DNA from: JACKBK01 sp963707275 | GTDB taxonomy: Bacteria > Chloroflexota > Anaerolineae > JAAEKA01 | DNA: 64,000 nt | NCBI GenBank assembly: GCA_963707275.1 | Contig: CAVPPH010000006.1 | Location: 62,001 to 126,000 of the forward strand | Direction of reading: 5' to 3' | Shown: piece by piece, positions 8,575 to 27,206 of the stretch | Position numbering within the stretch: the stretch's first letter is position 1 | Layout: every line of letters starts with the position of its first letter | The notes under the pieces: generated by a model | What the model was told of the DNA's origin: nothing | Database searches by the model: none | What the model saw: only the letters and a program-made list of their open reading frames with translations | Program-made: the position numbers and the translations under genes

Positions 8575-10085
8575 CTAGCCCAGGAATTCCTTGTTAAAGT
8601 CGTCGAGCGCGACCCGCAGGCCCTCGGTCGTGCTGTCGTCCAGTTTCTGCTCGCGCAGGATGGCCTGGCCGATGGAGGGGTGGCTGGAGTCCATGTACTG
8701 GTAGAACGCCTGCTCCCACTCGGCGATCCGGCTCACCGGCACCTGATCGAGGAAGCCGTTGGTGCCAGCGTAGATCGACATGACCTGCTTGTCCAACTCA
8801 ACGGGCTGATACTGCGGCTGCTTGAGCAGCTCGCTCAGCCGCTGACCACGGTCAAGCTGGCGTTGAGTCGACTCGTCCAGGTCAGAACCGAACTGGGCGA
8901 AGGCTGCCAGCTCGCGGAACTGGGCCAATTCCAGCTTCAGGCGGCCTGCGACCTGCTTCATCGCCTTGGTCTGGGCGGCAGAACCGACGCGGCTGACGCT
9001 GATGCCGACGTTGAGGGCCGGGCGCACACCGGCGTAGAACAGGTCCGACTCGAGGTAGATCTGGCCGTCGGTGATGGAAATCACGTTGGTCGGGATGTAG
9101 GCCGACACGTCGTTGGCCTGGGTTTCGATGACGGGCAGGGCCGTCAGGCTGCCGCCGCCGAATTCGGCGTCCAGCTTTGCTGCGCGCTCCAGCAGGCGGC
9201 TGTGCAGGTAGAACACGTCGCCGGGATAGGCTTCACGGCCGGGCGGGCGGCGCATCAGCAGCGACACCTGGCGATAGGCCTGAGCATGCTTGCTGAGATC
9301 GTCGTAGACGATGAGCGCGTCCTTGCCCTGCTCCATGAACTCCTCGCCCATGGCGCAACCGGCGTAAGGTGCGATGTATTGCAGCGCGGCCGGCTCAGAC
9401 GCGGTAGCCGACGACGACGATCGTGTGCTCCATCGCGCCGTACTGCTCCAGCGTTGCGACCACCTGGGCGACCTGGGCACGCTTCTGGCCGATGGCGACG
9501 TAGATGCAGATCGAGGTCCTTGCCCTTCTGGTTGATGATCGTGTCGATGGCGATAGCCGTCTTGCCGGTCTGCCGGTCGCCGATGATCAACTCACGCTGG
9601 CCGCGGCCGATGGGGATCATCGAGTCGACGGCCTTGATGCCTGTCTGCACGGGCGTGTCAACGCCCTTGCGCACCACCACGTTGGGGGCGATACGCTCCA
9701 CAGGGCGGAACTTGCTGGTCTCGATAGGACCTTTTCCGTCGATGGGCTGGCCGACCGCGTTCACGACGCGCCCGATCAGGGCGTCACCAACGGGCACCGA
9801 GACAATGCGTCCGGTGGCCCGCACCAGGTCGCCTTCCTGGATGTCGCTGTACTCACCCATGATGATGATACCGACAGAGTCCTGGCGCAGGTTGAACACG
9901 ATGCCCAACGTGCCGCTGGGAAACTCTACCAGTTCACTGGCAGCCGCGTTGGTCAAGCCGACAACCTGGGCGATGCCGTCGCCGACTTCGACCACGGTGC
10001 CGACGTTCACCATCCGCTGTGGCGCTTCGAAGCTTTCGATTTGCTGGCGAATCAGCATCGCCAGATCCTGAGAGCGTACTGCCAT
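8575..10085 (-). CDS. atpA: ATP synthase F1 subunit alpha, two frameshifts
   Basis: The non-catalytic nucleotide-binding subunit of F1. The frame from 10085 covers the N-terminal barrel and the P-loop GDRQTGKTAIAIDT. A short middle frame encodes the IGQKRAQVAQVV-like stretch, and the last frame (ATASEPAALQYIAPYAGCAMGEEFM to the end) covers the rest with the Arg-finger segment ISVSRVGSAAQTKAMK. Removing one base near 9512 and one near 9409 gives a ~502-residue protein of normal length. A long antisense ORF in this region is a high-GC shadow. Confidence 0.95.
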
Positions 10086-10107
10086 CTAATTTTCCTCCAG
10101 AGTTGGG

Positions 10108-10644
10108 CTAGCTGGCCGAAAGCCCCAGGCTTTGGCGCATCGAAGCCAGGCGGCTGGCGACACTGCTGTCCAACAGTTTGTCGCCGACGCGAATGAGAAG
10201 ACCGCCCAGTATCTCCGGATTGACGCTGAAGCGGAACTCCAGGCCGAGACCGAACTGGTCGATCAGGCGCTTCTCAATGGCCGCGCGCTCCTCACCTGTC
10301 AACTCTATCGCGCTGGTCACCTCAGCAAGCACCGGCTTCGGCCCGCCGATTACCGCGCCCAGGCTGTGCAACTCCGCCACGACATCATTGAGCAGGGCGA
10401 TATCGCCGTTGGCCAACATGCCAAAGACGAAGTTCCGCACTGGCGCCGGGATGTTCTCACGCATGAGAGGCGTCAGAACTGCCTGCCTGACCTCAAAGCT
10501 GCCGGCTTCATCGGCCAGCCGCTTGACAAGGTCCGGGCTGCGATCGATGGCGCCAGCAATGTGCTCCAGGTTGGTAAGCCAGTCCTTGATTGCGGTCTCG
10601 AAGGCAGCTTTAGCGTAAACCTGTACCTCGCTGCTTGCGCTCAC
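10108..10644 (-). CDS. atpH: ATP synthase F1 subunit delta (OSCP)
   Basis: A 178-residue peripheral-stalk protein linking subunit b to the top of alpha3beta3. The N-terminal helical bundle begins YAKAAFETAIKD. The C-terminal part has the usual AEVTSAIELTGEE and INPEILGGL-like motif (here VNPEILGGLLIRVGDKLLD). It starts two bases from the stop of atpF, so the genes are coupled. Confidence 0.93.
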   Translation of the reverse strand: MSASSEVQVYAKAAFETAIKDWLTNLEHIAGAIDRSPDLVKRLADEAGSFEVRQAVLTPLMRENIPAPVRNFVFGMLANGDIALLNDVVAELHSLGAVIGGPKPVLAEVTSAIELTGEERAAIEKRLIDQFGLGLEFRFSVNPEILGGLLIRVGDKLLDSSVASRLASMRQSLGLSAS

Positions 10645-10645
10645 G

Positions 10646-11164
10646 TTAGTTCCTCGCTGTCCCGTTGGCTGTTGAGGCGGTCAGAAACTCATTGACGTAG
10701 GTGCGCTGCACCTCGCGATTAGCGAGCTCGCGACCGATGACCTTCTCGGCTGCCAGCAGCGCCAGCTCCGCGATCTCGTTCTGCGCGTCGGCCAGAATGC
10801 GTTCGCGTTCGCGAACAGCTTCTTCGCGCGCCTGTTCCAGGATTCGCTGCGCGTCCTGGCGAGCGCTGGCTTCGATCTCGTCGGCCAGAGTCTCGCCGCG
10901 CTTGGAAGCGGCTGCAATGCGCTCCATAGCGCCGCGCCGTTCTGAATCCATTTGTGCTTGCAGTTGGGCCCGCTCAGCCTCTGCTTCGCGCCGCGCCATC
11001 TCCGCTGCCTGCAATCCCTCGGCGATTCGCTGCTTACGGCTATCAAGCATCTTTACCAGAGGCTTGAAGAGAAAGCGCTGCAAGAGAAACAGCAAGACAA
11101 AGAAGTTGACAATCTGCGCCAGCAGGAATGGGCCGTTGATGCCAAGGCTACTTAGTGCGTCCAA
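10646..11164 (-). CDS. atpF: ATP synthase Fo subunit b
   Basis: A 172-residue peripheral stalk. There is one N-terminal membrane helix (FLLAQIVNFFVLLFLLQRFLFKPL, residues ~12-36) followed by a long charged alpha-helix (KQRIAEGLQAAEMARREAEAERAQLQ...). It dimerises and holds the stator. Position between atpE and atpH and length are normal. Confidence 0.94.
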   Translation of the reverse strand: MDALSSLGINGPFLLAQIVNFFVLLFLLQRFLFKPLVKMLDSRKQRIAEGLQAAEMARREAEAERAQLQAQMDSERRGAMERIAAASKRGETLADEIEASARQDAQRILEQAREEAVRERERILADAQNEIAELALLAAEKVIGRELANREVQRTYVNEFLTASTANGTARN

Positions 11165-11217
11165 TCCGGCACCTCCTTCTTGCCTGATGCGTGGGGTTGT
11201 CCTTCACGGAAACAACG

Positions 11218-11457
11218 TCACCCAGTAAGGCCGGGCGCGCCGACGAAGAGGAGCAACAGCGCGATGACCAGCGCGTAGATTGCGATAGCCTCAGCGAAAA
11301 CGATGCCCAGAATCATGTTGGTGCGGATCTCGCCAGCGGCCTCGGGATTGCGACCGATGGCCTCCATTGCCCCTGCGACCAGAAGACCAACGCCGATGCC
11401 AGGGCCGATCGCGCCCAAACCAATGGCCAATGCTGGAGCGAGGATTTCTACTCCCAT
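11218..11457 (-). CDS. atpE: ATP synthase Fo subunit c
   Basis: A 79-residue hairpin of two membrane helices that forms the rotor ring. ATG at 11457 is preceded by AAGGAGG and is chosen over an upstream in-frame start. The polar loop is GRNPEA. The ion-binding Glu lies in helix 2 (FAEAIAIYAL). The Gln and Ser/Thr that mark sodium-binding rings are replaced by Val (GIGVG) and Ala (AEA), so a proton-driven enzyme is inferred. Confidence 0.95.
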   Translation of the reverse strand: MGVEILAPALAIGLGAIGPGIGVGLLVAGAMEAIGRNPEAAGEIRTNMILGIVFAEAIAIYALVIALLLLFVGAPGLTG

Positions 11458-11630
11458 GTTTGATGTCCTCCTTGGGATGAGTTTGTGCGCTGAAAGAGTG
11501 GAACAGCGCAAGGTTCTACATTAGGTATTGCGTAGTGCATATTGCGTAGTACGTCGAAAACTGATACGGTGCCCGGCTTGCAGCAGGTTTACGTCCACTG
11601 CTTACCGACAACTGTTGACTAGTTACTGAT

Positions 11631-12677
11631 CTAGTGGTGATCACCGTCAGATCCGTGACCGACGACGGCCATGGACATGAAGATGAGGGTTAGAATGGCG
11701 AACACGAAGGCCTGCATGAAGCCAACGAACACTTCCAGCCCATAGAAGGGCAGCGGCACGAAGAACGGCACCAGGAACGTCATGACGAACAGCAGCACCG
11801 CGCCGGCAAATACGTTGCCGAAGAGACGGAAGGTGAAGGAGATGATCTTGGCGAACTCGCTGACCAACTCCAGGATGCCGACAAAGAAGTCAATGGGCTT
11901 CATACCGGTCATGTTGGGCATGAAGAACTTGCGGAAGTAACTGCCGCCCAGAGCCTGGACGCCGATGATCTGGGTCCAGACCACCGATATCAACGCGATC
12001 GCCAGTGGGACGTTCAAATCGGTTGCCGCGGGGCGCACATAAGGCGCGATGACATAGTAGCCAAGCTCACTCTCGTGATGCGCCTCTTCCTCACCGCTGT
12101 GGGCCTCAGCCGCTTCCTCTTCGGCGTCGAGCGCCGCCTTTTGATCGGCCGACAGGGTGTAGGGGCCTTCACCTACGCTCAGCGTGTAAATGCCCAGGAT
12201 CGGTAGCTTTGCTTTCTGGTAGCCTGTGGTCACACCGGCAATCTTGTACGCCTCCTCCAACGGCTCCAGCTTGCCGATGCTATCGACACCTGGCACCAGG
12301 GACATCCAGTTGGCAACCAGGATGAACATCAGGATGGTCATAAAGATAGGAAACAGCTTCTTCACCATCTTCTTGCCGGCGATGTCCTCATTGAGGTTGT
12401 AGAAGATCTCGACAAACCACTCCAGGAGATTCTGCAGGCCGCTGGGCACATCCTTCATCCGGCGCGTGGCCAGAAGCGCCAGCAAGACCAGGATAACGTC
12501 GGCGATCAACGTCGCGATGATCGTGTTGGTGACGGGGAACGGTCCGATATGGAAGATAGCCTCTGCTGGTAGGACGATCGAGGGTAGAGGAACCTTGAGC
12601 AGGATGGCGCTGCCGATCATAGCAACCAGCACAATCGCAGTTATGGCTATGTTGCGGGGTGTCAGAAACTTGCGCAC
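11631..12677 (-). CDS. atpB: ATP synthase Fo subunit a
   Basis: The membrane stator subunit containing the proton half-channels. GTG at 12677 (VRKFLTPRN) preceded by AAGGAGG is taken as the start; an upstream ATG is also in frame. The essential Arg is in SFTFRLFGNVFAG. An Asn/Glu-rich stretch FYNLNEDIAGKKM follows TM1-2. A strongly acidic and His-rich loop (EEEAAEAHSGEEEAHH) sits between membrane helices, as in other Chloroflexota a-subunits. About 348 residues. It is the first gene of the operon; the following 173-base spacer also holds word-like repeats. Confidence 0.94.
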   Translation of the reverse strand: MRKFLTPRNIAITAIVLVAMIGSAILLKVPLPSIVLPAEAIFHIGPFPVTNTIIATLIADVILVLLALLATRRMKDVPSGLQNLLEWFVEIFYNLNEDIAGKKMVKKLFPIFMTILMFILVANWMSLVPGVDSIGKLEPLEEAYKIAGVTTGYQKAKLPILGIYTLSVGEGPYTLSADQKAALDAEEEAAEAHSGEEEAHHESELGYYVIAPYVRPAATDLNVPLAIALISVVWTQIIGVQALGGSYFRKFFMPNMTGMKPIDFFVGILELVSEFAKIISFTFRLFGNVFAGAVLLFVMTFLVPFFVPLPFYGLEVFVGFMQAFVFAILTLIFMSMAVVGHGSDGDHH

Positions 12678-12852
12678 GTCTTCGTGTCCTCCTTGGCTCA
12701 GACTATATGGGAATAACCAAGCGTTGTGAGAATAACGCGCCCCGGAGATAGGCATCCCGGGACGATTGGCAGGATTATAACAGCTTGTGACAAATCAGCC
12801 AAATCATAGGCTGAAGAATCTCGGCGCGGGGCACGCCCGCGCTGGCAGATCA

Positions 12853-13065
12853 TCAGGTACAGCCGCGCGCCCCGTCGGAAGCATAGCCGCAGGAAACGCA
12901 GTAGACGACCTGATCAATGACCAGCAGCGCGTCGCCGCGGCCACAGGTGGGACACTGGTCCGCGGCCGCACCAGGCTGCTGCGAAGTGATGTCCGTGCAC
13001 TGCTCCGGCGCGGCAGAAAAAGAGAGGCTCTCGATGATCCGAGTATCAGCTTCCGTCAATCGCAT
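12853..13065 (-). CDS. Small zinc-ribbon protein
   Basis: About 70 residues with a CPTCG...YCVSCGY pair (two CxxC, ~13 residues apart), a treble-clef or zinc-ribbon metal site. The N-terminal half (MRLTEADTRIIESL) looks helical. ATG at 13065 would start 29 bases after the biotin-carrier stop; no strong ribosome site is seen, and an upstream start overlapping the carrier gene is possible. It sits last in the carboxylase cluster. Function unknown. Confidence 0.5.
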   Translation of the reverse strand: MRLTEADTRIIESLSFSAAPEQCTDITSQQPGAAADQCPTCGRGDALLVIDQVVYCVSCGYASDGARGCT

Positions 13066-13093
13066 CAGGTTGATCCCGGCAGAAGCGGCGTGT

Positions 13094-13588
13094 TCAGGAT
13101 ATCTCGACCAGCAGATCGCCCAGCTTGACACTGGCGCCCTCAGACACGTTGAGTTCCGTCACCGTGCCTCTGCGCGGCGCAAGGATCTCGTTCTCCATCT
13201 TCATCGCTTCAAGAACCAGAAGCGGCTCGCCCACCTCGACCTCGTCGCCCTTTTCCACGCAAAGACGCACCACCAACCCTGGAATCGGCGCCTTGACCCG
13301 CCCATCGCCGCTGGCCGGCCGCGCAAAGCTGATGCTTCTGTCCTGGACCTCGATCTGGTGCAAGCCGTCGTACACCTTGATCCAGTGCAGGTTGGGGTCG
13401 ATGACGACTTCATACGGGCGACCATCGATAACGACCCATTCGATCCTCTCGACGCTGGCGGTGCTCGACACCGAGACGCTGCGAAGCTGGCCCATGCAAA
13501 CGACAGCCAGCTCATCTATGTGAGCCAACGACGAGGTTACGTCAACTTGAAACTGCCGTCCATCAACGGTAACGGTCACCACGGTCAT
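13094..13588 (-). CDS. Biotin carboxyl carrier protein of acyl-CoA carboxylase
   Basis: 164 residues. The C-terminal biotinyl domain carries the attachment motif EAMKMEN (Lys ~residue 129), within the usual AP(I)PG...GD...V.EPLL framework. The N-terminal ~90 residues form an extra beta-rich region (VEWVVIDGRPYEVVIDP) like that of propionyl-CoA/acyl-CoA carboxylase alpha-chain linkers. It carries CO2 between the biotin carboxylase and the carboxyltransferase encoded just upstream. Confidence 0.92.
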   Translation of the reverse strand: MTVVTVTVDGRQFQVDVTSSLAHIDELAVVCMGQLRSVSVSSTASVERIEWVVIDGRPYEVVIDPNLHWIKVYDGLHQIEVQDRSISFARPASGDGRVKAPIPGLVVRLCVEKGDEVEVGEPLLVLEAMKMENEILAPRRGTVTELNVSEGASVKLGDLLVEIS

Positions 13589-13605
13589 AATGTCTCCTCG
13601 CCAGA

Positions 13606-15093
13606 TTAGCCCGGCAACTGGCGGCTTGAGTGGTGCCAGCCTTGCAGCAGTCTGTCGGGGGTCATGGGCTGCTGTGACTGCAGGCGCACCTGATAGGCTA
13701 CGGCCGCGATGACAGCCAGGTCCTGCCGCAGATCGTCGGTTACCTGTGGCTGAGCCTCCGTCAACGGCCGGCGCAGAAAAGCTGTGTCATACGTACCCGC
13801 GACAAAATCGGGGTCGTCCAGAACACGCTGAAACAGCGGCAGGTTTGTCTGGATGCCAGAGATGGCGAAGTCCTGTAACGCTCGGCGCATCCGCTGCATG
13901 CAATCCTCGCGCGTCTCGCCCCAGACGATCAGCTTGGCGAGCATCGGATCATAGCGTGCTGACACGTTGCAGCCGCTGTAGGCGTAGGTATCCACCCGCA
14001 CGTAGGGTCCGCCGGGCAGCCGGAAACGACGGAGAAAGCCCGGGCTGGGCAAGAAGTTATTCCACGGATCCTCGGCATTGATCCGGCACGACATCGACGT
14101 TCCACGAATGCGAACATCTTCCTGGGCGATTCCAAGGCGTTCACCCGCCGCAATGCGGATCTGCTCCCGCACAAGATCACGCCGGGTCGCCATCTCACTG
14201 ACCGGATGCTCGACCTGGATGCGGCATTTGACCTCGGTGAAGTAGAACTGGCCAGCGGCGTCCATCAGAAACTCGACCGTGCCGGCATTGATGTAGCCAA
14301 AGAGCCGGGCAATCTGCAAGGCCATCTCATGCAGCCGCGCCCGCTGCGCCGGAGTCAGACCAGGCGCAGGTGCCTCCGAAAGCAACTTCTGGTTGTTGCG
14401 TTGAATCGACCCGTCGCGCTCGCCGAGGTGTATCAGGTTGCCGTAGTGATCGCCGAGCAACTGCACATCAAGAAAGGTGGCCGGCCGGATCATCTTCTCA
14501 AAGTAGAGATGGTCGCTGCCGAAAACCATCTGGCCCTCGGACGCCGCCTCGCGCACTGCTCGTGGCAGATCCTCGGACCGGTAGACTATCCGGCTGGCGC
14601 GTCCGCGGCCGCCTATGCACGACTTCACCACAAGGGGAAAGCCGATATCAGTGGCCTCCGCCATGTAGATATTTTCTTCATGCGGCTGGAACGAAACCGA
14701 TGAGTGTGGCGGTGTGGCAAACCCCGCGGACGCCACAGCCTCCAGCATGTCGATTTTGTTGCTGAAAGCGGCCATGACGCTGCTGGGCGGGCCGATGAAG
14801 ACGATGCCGGCAGCCTCGCAGGCAGCAGCAAAATCCTCACGCTCCGCCAGAAATCCGTAGCCCGGATGAATCGCTTCGGCGCCGGTCGCCAGCGCCAGTT
14901 CGACGATCTGGTGCACGTCGAGATAGCCCAGCGGCGACGTGATCTGTACGCACTCGTCGGCGAGACGAACATGCAGCGAATCCCGGTCACTGGCGTCGAA
15001 TAGCGCCACGGTCCAGATATCCAGGTCCCGACAAGCACGCACCACACGAACGGCGATCTCGCCACGATTGGCAATCAGGATCTTCTTGAACAT
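13606..15093 (-). CDS. Biotin carboxylase subunit with divergent active-site residues
   Basis: 495 residues, ATP-grasp fold. It starts MFKKILIANRGEIAVRVVRACR, typical of AccC/PccA. Conserved elements seen are the ATP Lys in SNKIDML, Lys in PLVVKS, SIQRNNQK, RIQVEHPV, and CRINAEDP (biotin-orienting Arg). Several usually invariant positions differ. The glycine loop (normally GGGGRGM) is IGGRGRAS, the PRHVEIQ His segment is ATFLDVQ, and the metal-binding EMN triad is EVK. The fold and gene context are clear, but activity may be altered. It is encoded between carboxyltransferase and carrier genes. Confidence 0.85.
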   Translation of the reverse strand: MFKKILIANRGEIAVRVVRACRDLDIWTVALFDASDRDSLHVRLADECVQITSPLGYLDVHQIVELALATGAEAIHPGYGFLAEREDFAAACEAAGIVFIGPPSSVMAAFSNKIDMLEAVASAGFATPPHSSVSFQPHEENIYMAEATDIGFPLVVKSCIGGRGRASRIVYRSEDLPRAVREAASEGQMVFGSDHLYFEKMIRPATFLDVQLLGDHYGNLIHLGERDGSIQRNNQKLLSEAPAPGLTPAQRARLHEMALQIARLFGYINAGTVEFLMDAAGQFYFTEVKCRIQVEHPVSEMATRRDLVREQIRIAAGERLGIAQEDVRIRGTSMSCRINAEDPWNNFLPSPGFLRRFRLPGGPYVRVDTYAYSGCNVSARYDPMLAKLIVWGETREDCMQRMRRALQDFAISGIQTNLPLFQRVLDDPDFVAGTYDTAFLRRPLTEAQPQVTDDLRQDLAVIAAVAYQVRLQSQQPMTPDRLLQGWHHSSRQLPG

Positions 15094-15195
15094 TTACATC
15101 TCCGCAAAATGGGGGGCAGGGCAGTTTGTTAGTTCGTTAGTTTGTTAGTGTCGTTGAAACGGGCTACCGCACTACCACACTATCACACTACCGCA
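15094..15195. repeat. Word-like repeat spacer within the carboxylase operon
   Basis: On the plus strand, GTTAGTTCGTTAGTTTGTTAG is followed by tandem CACTACCG/CACTATCG units, and the last units run into the stop codon of the carboxyltransferase gene. A different word set from the GATCAG family, but the same style. Confidence 0.6.
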
Positions 15196-16760
15196 CTATC
15201 GCACTACGTCGGCGATAGACCGTGCTTCTTTGGGCATGTGCCGTTCGCGCTTGAGCAGGGTGACTTCCAGTGCGGCGGATCAGCACGCGGCGCGAGTCGC
15301 GCGGTTCGATGACGTCGTCGATCAGACCGCGAGACGCTGCAACGTAGGGGTTGTTGAACTTGCTGCTCGTAGTCGTCCACCAGTTCCTGGCGACGCGCGT
15401 CCGGATCCGGCGCCGACATGACATCGCGGCGGAACAGGATGTTGACCGCGCCCGGCCGCGCCCATGACAGCGATCTCGGCGTTGGGCCAGGCGTATAGCA
15501 GGTCGCCGCGCAGCCCCTTGCTGCTCATGACGCAGTACGCGCCGCCATAGCTCTTGCGCAGGATGATCATCAGCTTGGGCACGGTGGCTTCGCTGTAGGC
15601 GTAGATCATGCGCGCGCCGTTGCGGATGATGCCGCCGTATTCCTGCGCTGTGCCCGGCAGAAAACCGGGCACGTCCTGCAAGGTGATGATCGGGATGTTG
15701 AACGCGTCGCAGATGCGGATGAAGTGCGCGGCCTTGATCGACGCCTTGATGTCGATGCGTGCCGGCCAGCACCATGCGGCTGGTTGGCCACGATGCCGAC
15801 GACCCAGCCGTTGAGCCGGGCAAAACCGACCACCATGTTCTCGGCCCAGAGCTGGTGCACCTCGAAGAAGCGCCCGTCGTCGAAGATGCTGGCGATCACC
15901 TCGCGCACGTCGTAGGGCTTGTTGGGATCGGTGGGCACGATCTGCTCCAGTTCGGGGCAGCGGCGGTCGGGGTCATCCAGCGGCGGCACGTAGGGCGGGT
16001 CGTTCTGGTTGTTGGACGGCAGATAGCTGCAGCAACTCGCGCACCAGCGCCAGGCACTCGCGGTCATCCTTGGCCAGAAAGTGGCTGACGCCGCTTTCCT
16101 GGCTGTGCACCAGGCCGCCGCCCAGTTCCTCCTGGCTGACCTCCTCCTGCATGACCGCCCGCACCACGTCCGGCCCGGTGATGAACATGTAGCTGTTCTC
16201 GGTCATGAACACGAAATCGGTCAGCGCCGGCGAATAGACAGCGCCGCCCGCGCACGGCCCCATGATGACCGAGATCTGCGGGATAACGCCAGAGGCCTCG
16301 CAGTTGGCGTCGAACAGGCGCGCGTAGCCGCCCAGGCTGTCCACCCCTTCCTGGATGCGCGCGCCGCCGGAGTCGTTGATGGCGATGAAGGGGCAGCCAT
16401 AGGTCAGCGCCATCTTCATCGCCTTGACGATCTTGTTGGCGTGCATTTCGCCCAGCGACCCGCCCATCACCGTCGCGTCCTGCGCAGGCGACGAAGACGT
16501 GGCGACCATTGACCAGCCCAAAGCCGGTGACCACGCCGTCACCGTGGCGCGAGCTCTTGCCGCCCATGTAGCTACTCGAAGCGCGGCAGCACCAGCGTGT
16601 CGATTTCGGTGAAGGTGTCGGGGTCGAAGAGGAGATCGATGCGCTCGCGGGCGGTCAGGCGGCCCTTGCGATGCTGGGTTTCGATATCCTTGGCTGAGCC
16701 GTAGGCGCCAGCCCGACGTGTGCGAAGCCGTTCGATATACTCATCCATGGATCTTGCCAT
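15196..16760 (-). CDS. Acyl-CoA carboxylase carboxyltransferase subunit (PccB/AccD type), several frameshifts
   Basis: Transfers CO2 from carboxybiotin to acetyl-, propionyl- or another acyl-CoA. The start MARSMDEYIERL has an AGGAG-like site. With about seven single-base deletions (first at ~16577) the frames join into a ~520-residue crotonase-fold protein. Landmarks: KGRLTARERIDLL, GGSLGEMHANKI, PFIAINDSGGARIQEGV, GPCAGGAVYSPAL, FMTENSYMFITGPDVV, FEVHQLWAENMVVGFARLNG, DVPGFLPGTAQEYGGIIRNGA, SYGGAYCVMSSKGLRGD, WPNAEIAVMGA. These are the signatures of the decarboxylase/PccB family. The density of frameshifts points to sequence errors, though decay cannot be excluded. Confidence 0.85.
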
Positions 16761-16789
16761 GGTTTAGCTCCTTGTAAACACTGAGAACG

Positions 16790-17649
16790 CTAGCGCTGAA
16801 CCGTCATCTCCAGCACAGCCATGCTCAGCACATAGTCGCCCTCGATCCGCCACCAACCAGTCAGCCGATGGGTGACCGGTGTGGTAACACCGTCATCGGC
16901 GATCGGGCGCCGCGATCAACGTCGAATCACACTCGACTTCCACCGGCGTCCACTGGGTCAGGTCGCCGTCGAACTGGCAAAGAACGGTCACCCGTCGCGT
17001 ATCGACGGTCAAGCCCAGTTGCAGCGCCTTGAGCACCGCTTCCTTGGCGCTCCAGGTCGCGGTGACCAACGTGTCGACCAAATCAGCCGGCATGCTGCCG
17101 AATCCACTGGTCCTCGGCAGCGGTGAGAAATGTCGCCCGGAACTGCTCGCTGCGAGCGTCGATCCGCTCGATGTCAGCGCCAAGCTGCCAGCGCGAAGTG
17201 GCGCCGTCAGTCCGCAGCAGCGCGCAGAAGGCCGCGCCATTAGAGTGGCTGATGGACAGGCTGACCGGCAGGCGCACACCGATGACTGTCAAGGCTGGGC
17301 CGGCGGGCTGCTCGCCCGGCTGCGCCGATCAGCGGCAGCTTCCTCCACCGCGTCGACCGGCCAGCGCGTCCAGCGCTTGCTGGCTTTCCAGGATCGCAAC
17401 CGGCGCGCCGCCCGGCTCACGGCCCACGATCAGCGCGTCCAGCGGCGCATCGAATCCATACTGGTCGCTCAGATGGCTGTGCAGCAGCTGTTTGGCCGTC
17501 CAGCGGCCCAACAGCCACTCGCGCCGCCGTTTTTCGAAACGAAACTCATCCAGGCGCTGCAGTTCCGCCGGACTGAATATCCCTGGCAGTGGGACACCCC
17601 GCGCCAGGTCGGGCTGTTCAGCGGCGTACTGCAAGAGCCAATCGATCAT
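16790..17649 (-). CDS. Sfp-type 4'-phosphopantetheinyl transferase, frameshifted
   Basis: Activates carrier proteins by attaching phosphopantetheine from CoA. ATG at 17649 (MIDWLLQYAAEQ). Conserved motifs across the repaired frames are FSPAELQRLDEFRFEKRRREWLLGRWTAK (motif 1 region), SISHSNG, LGADIERID (magnesium-binding Asp-x-Glu) and WSAKEAVLKAL (catalytic WxxKEAxxK). About 285 residues, slightly longer than Sfp. The frames join at ~17300, ~17090 and ~16910. It lies directly downstream of the megasynthase, so it is the likely activating enzyme for it. Confidence 0.88.
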
Positions 17650-17729
17650 TGTTGAAAGAAGATAGGCGAGATAGGATTCAGTGCGATGGCGTGAAACGAC
17701 TGAAGTTGCTACAACGAACCCAGGCACGA

Positions 17730-27105
<9,376 letters not shown>

Positions 27106-27123
27106 AAGTCAAACTCCTGTCGG

Positions 27124-27203
27124 TAGAGAAGGGAAAGGAAAGAAGGGAAACGAAGGCGAGGGACCAATTTCCGTTCTTTCCCTCATTTGCTTCCTTTCCC
27201 GTT
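27124..27203 (-). repeat. Purine-rich inverted repeat between acyl-CoA dehydrogenase and megasynthase
   Basis: GAGAAGGGAAAGGAAAGAAG on the left and CTTTCCCTCATTTGCTTCC on the right can pair imperfectly. A related GGGAAA/TTTCCC word run encodes the (Gly-Asn-Glu)n linker between KS1 and AT near 25,600. Confidence 0.55.
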
Positions 27204-27206
27204 TTC

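Noticed and set aside
8512..10071. 519-codon plus-strand ORF opposite atpA
   Set aside because: Antisense shadow of a conserved gene; long because of high third-position GC, no family character.
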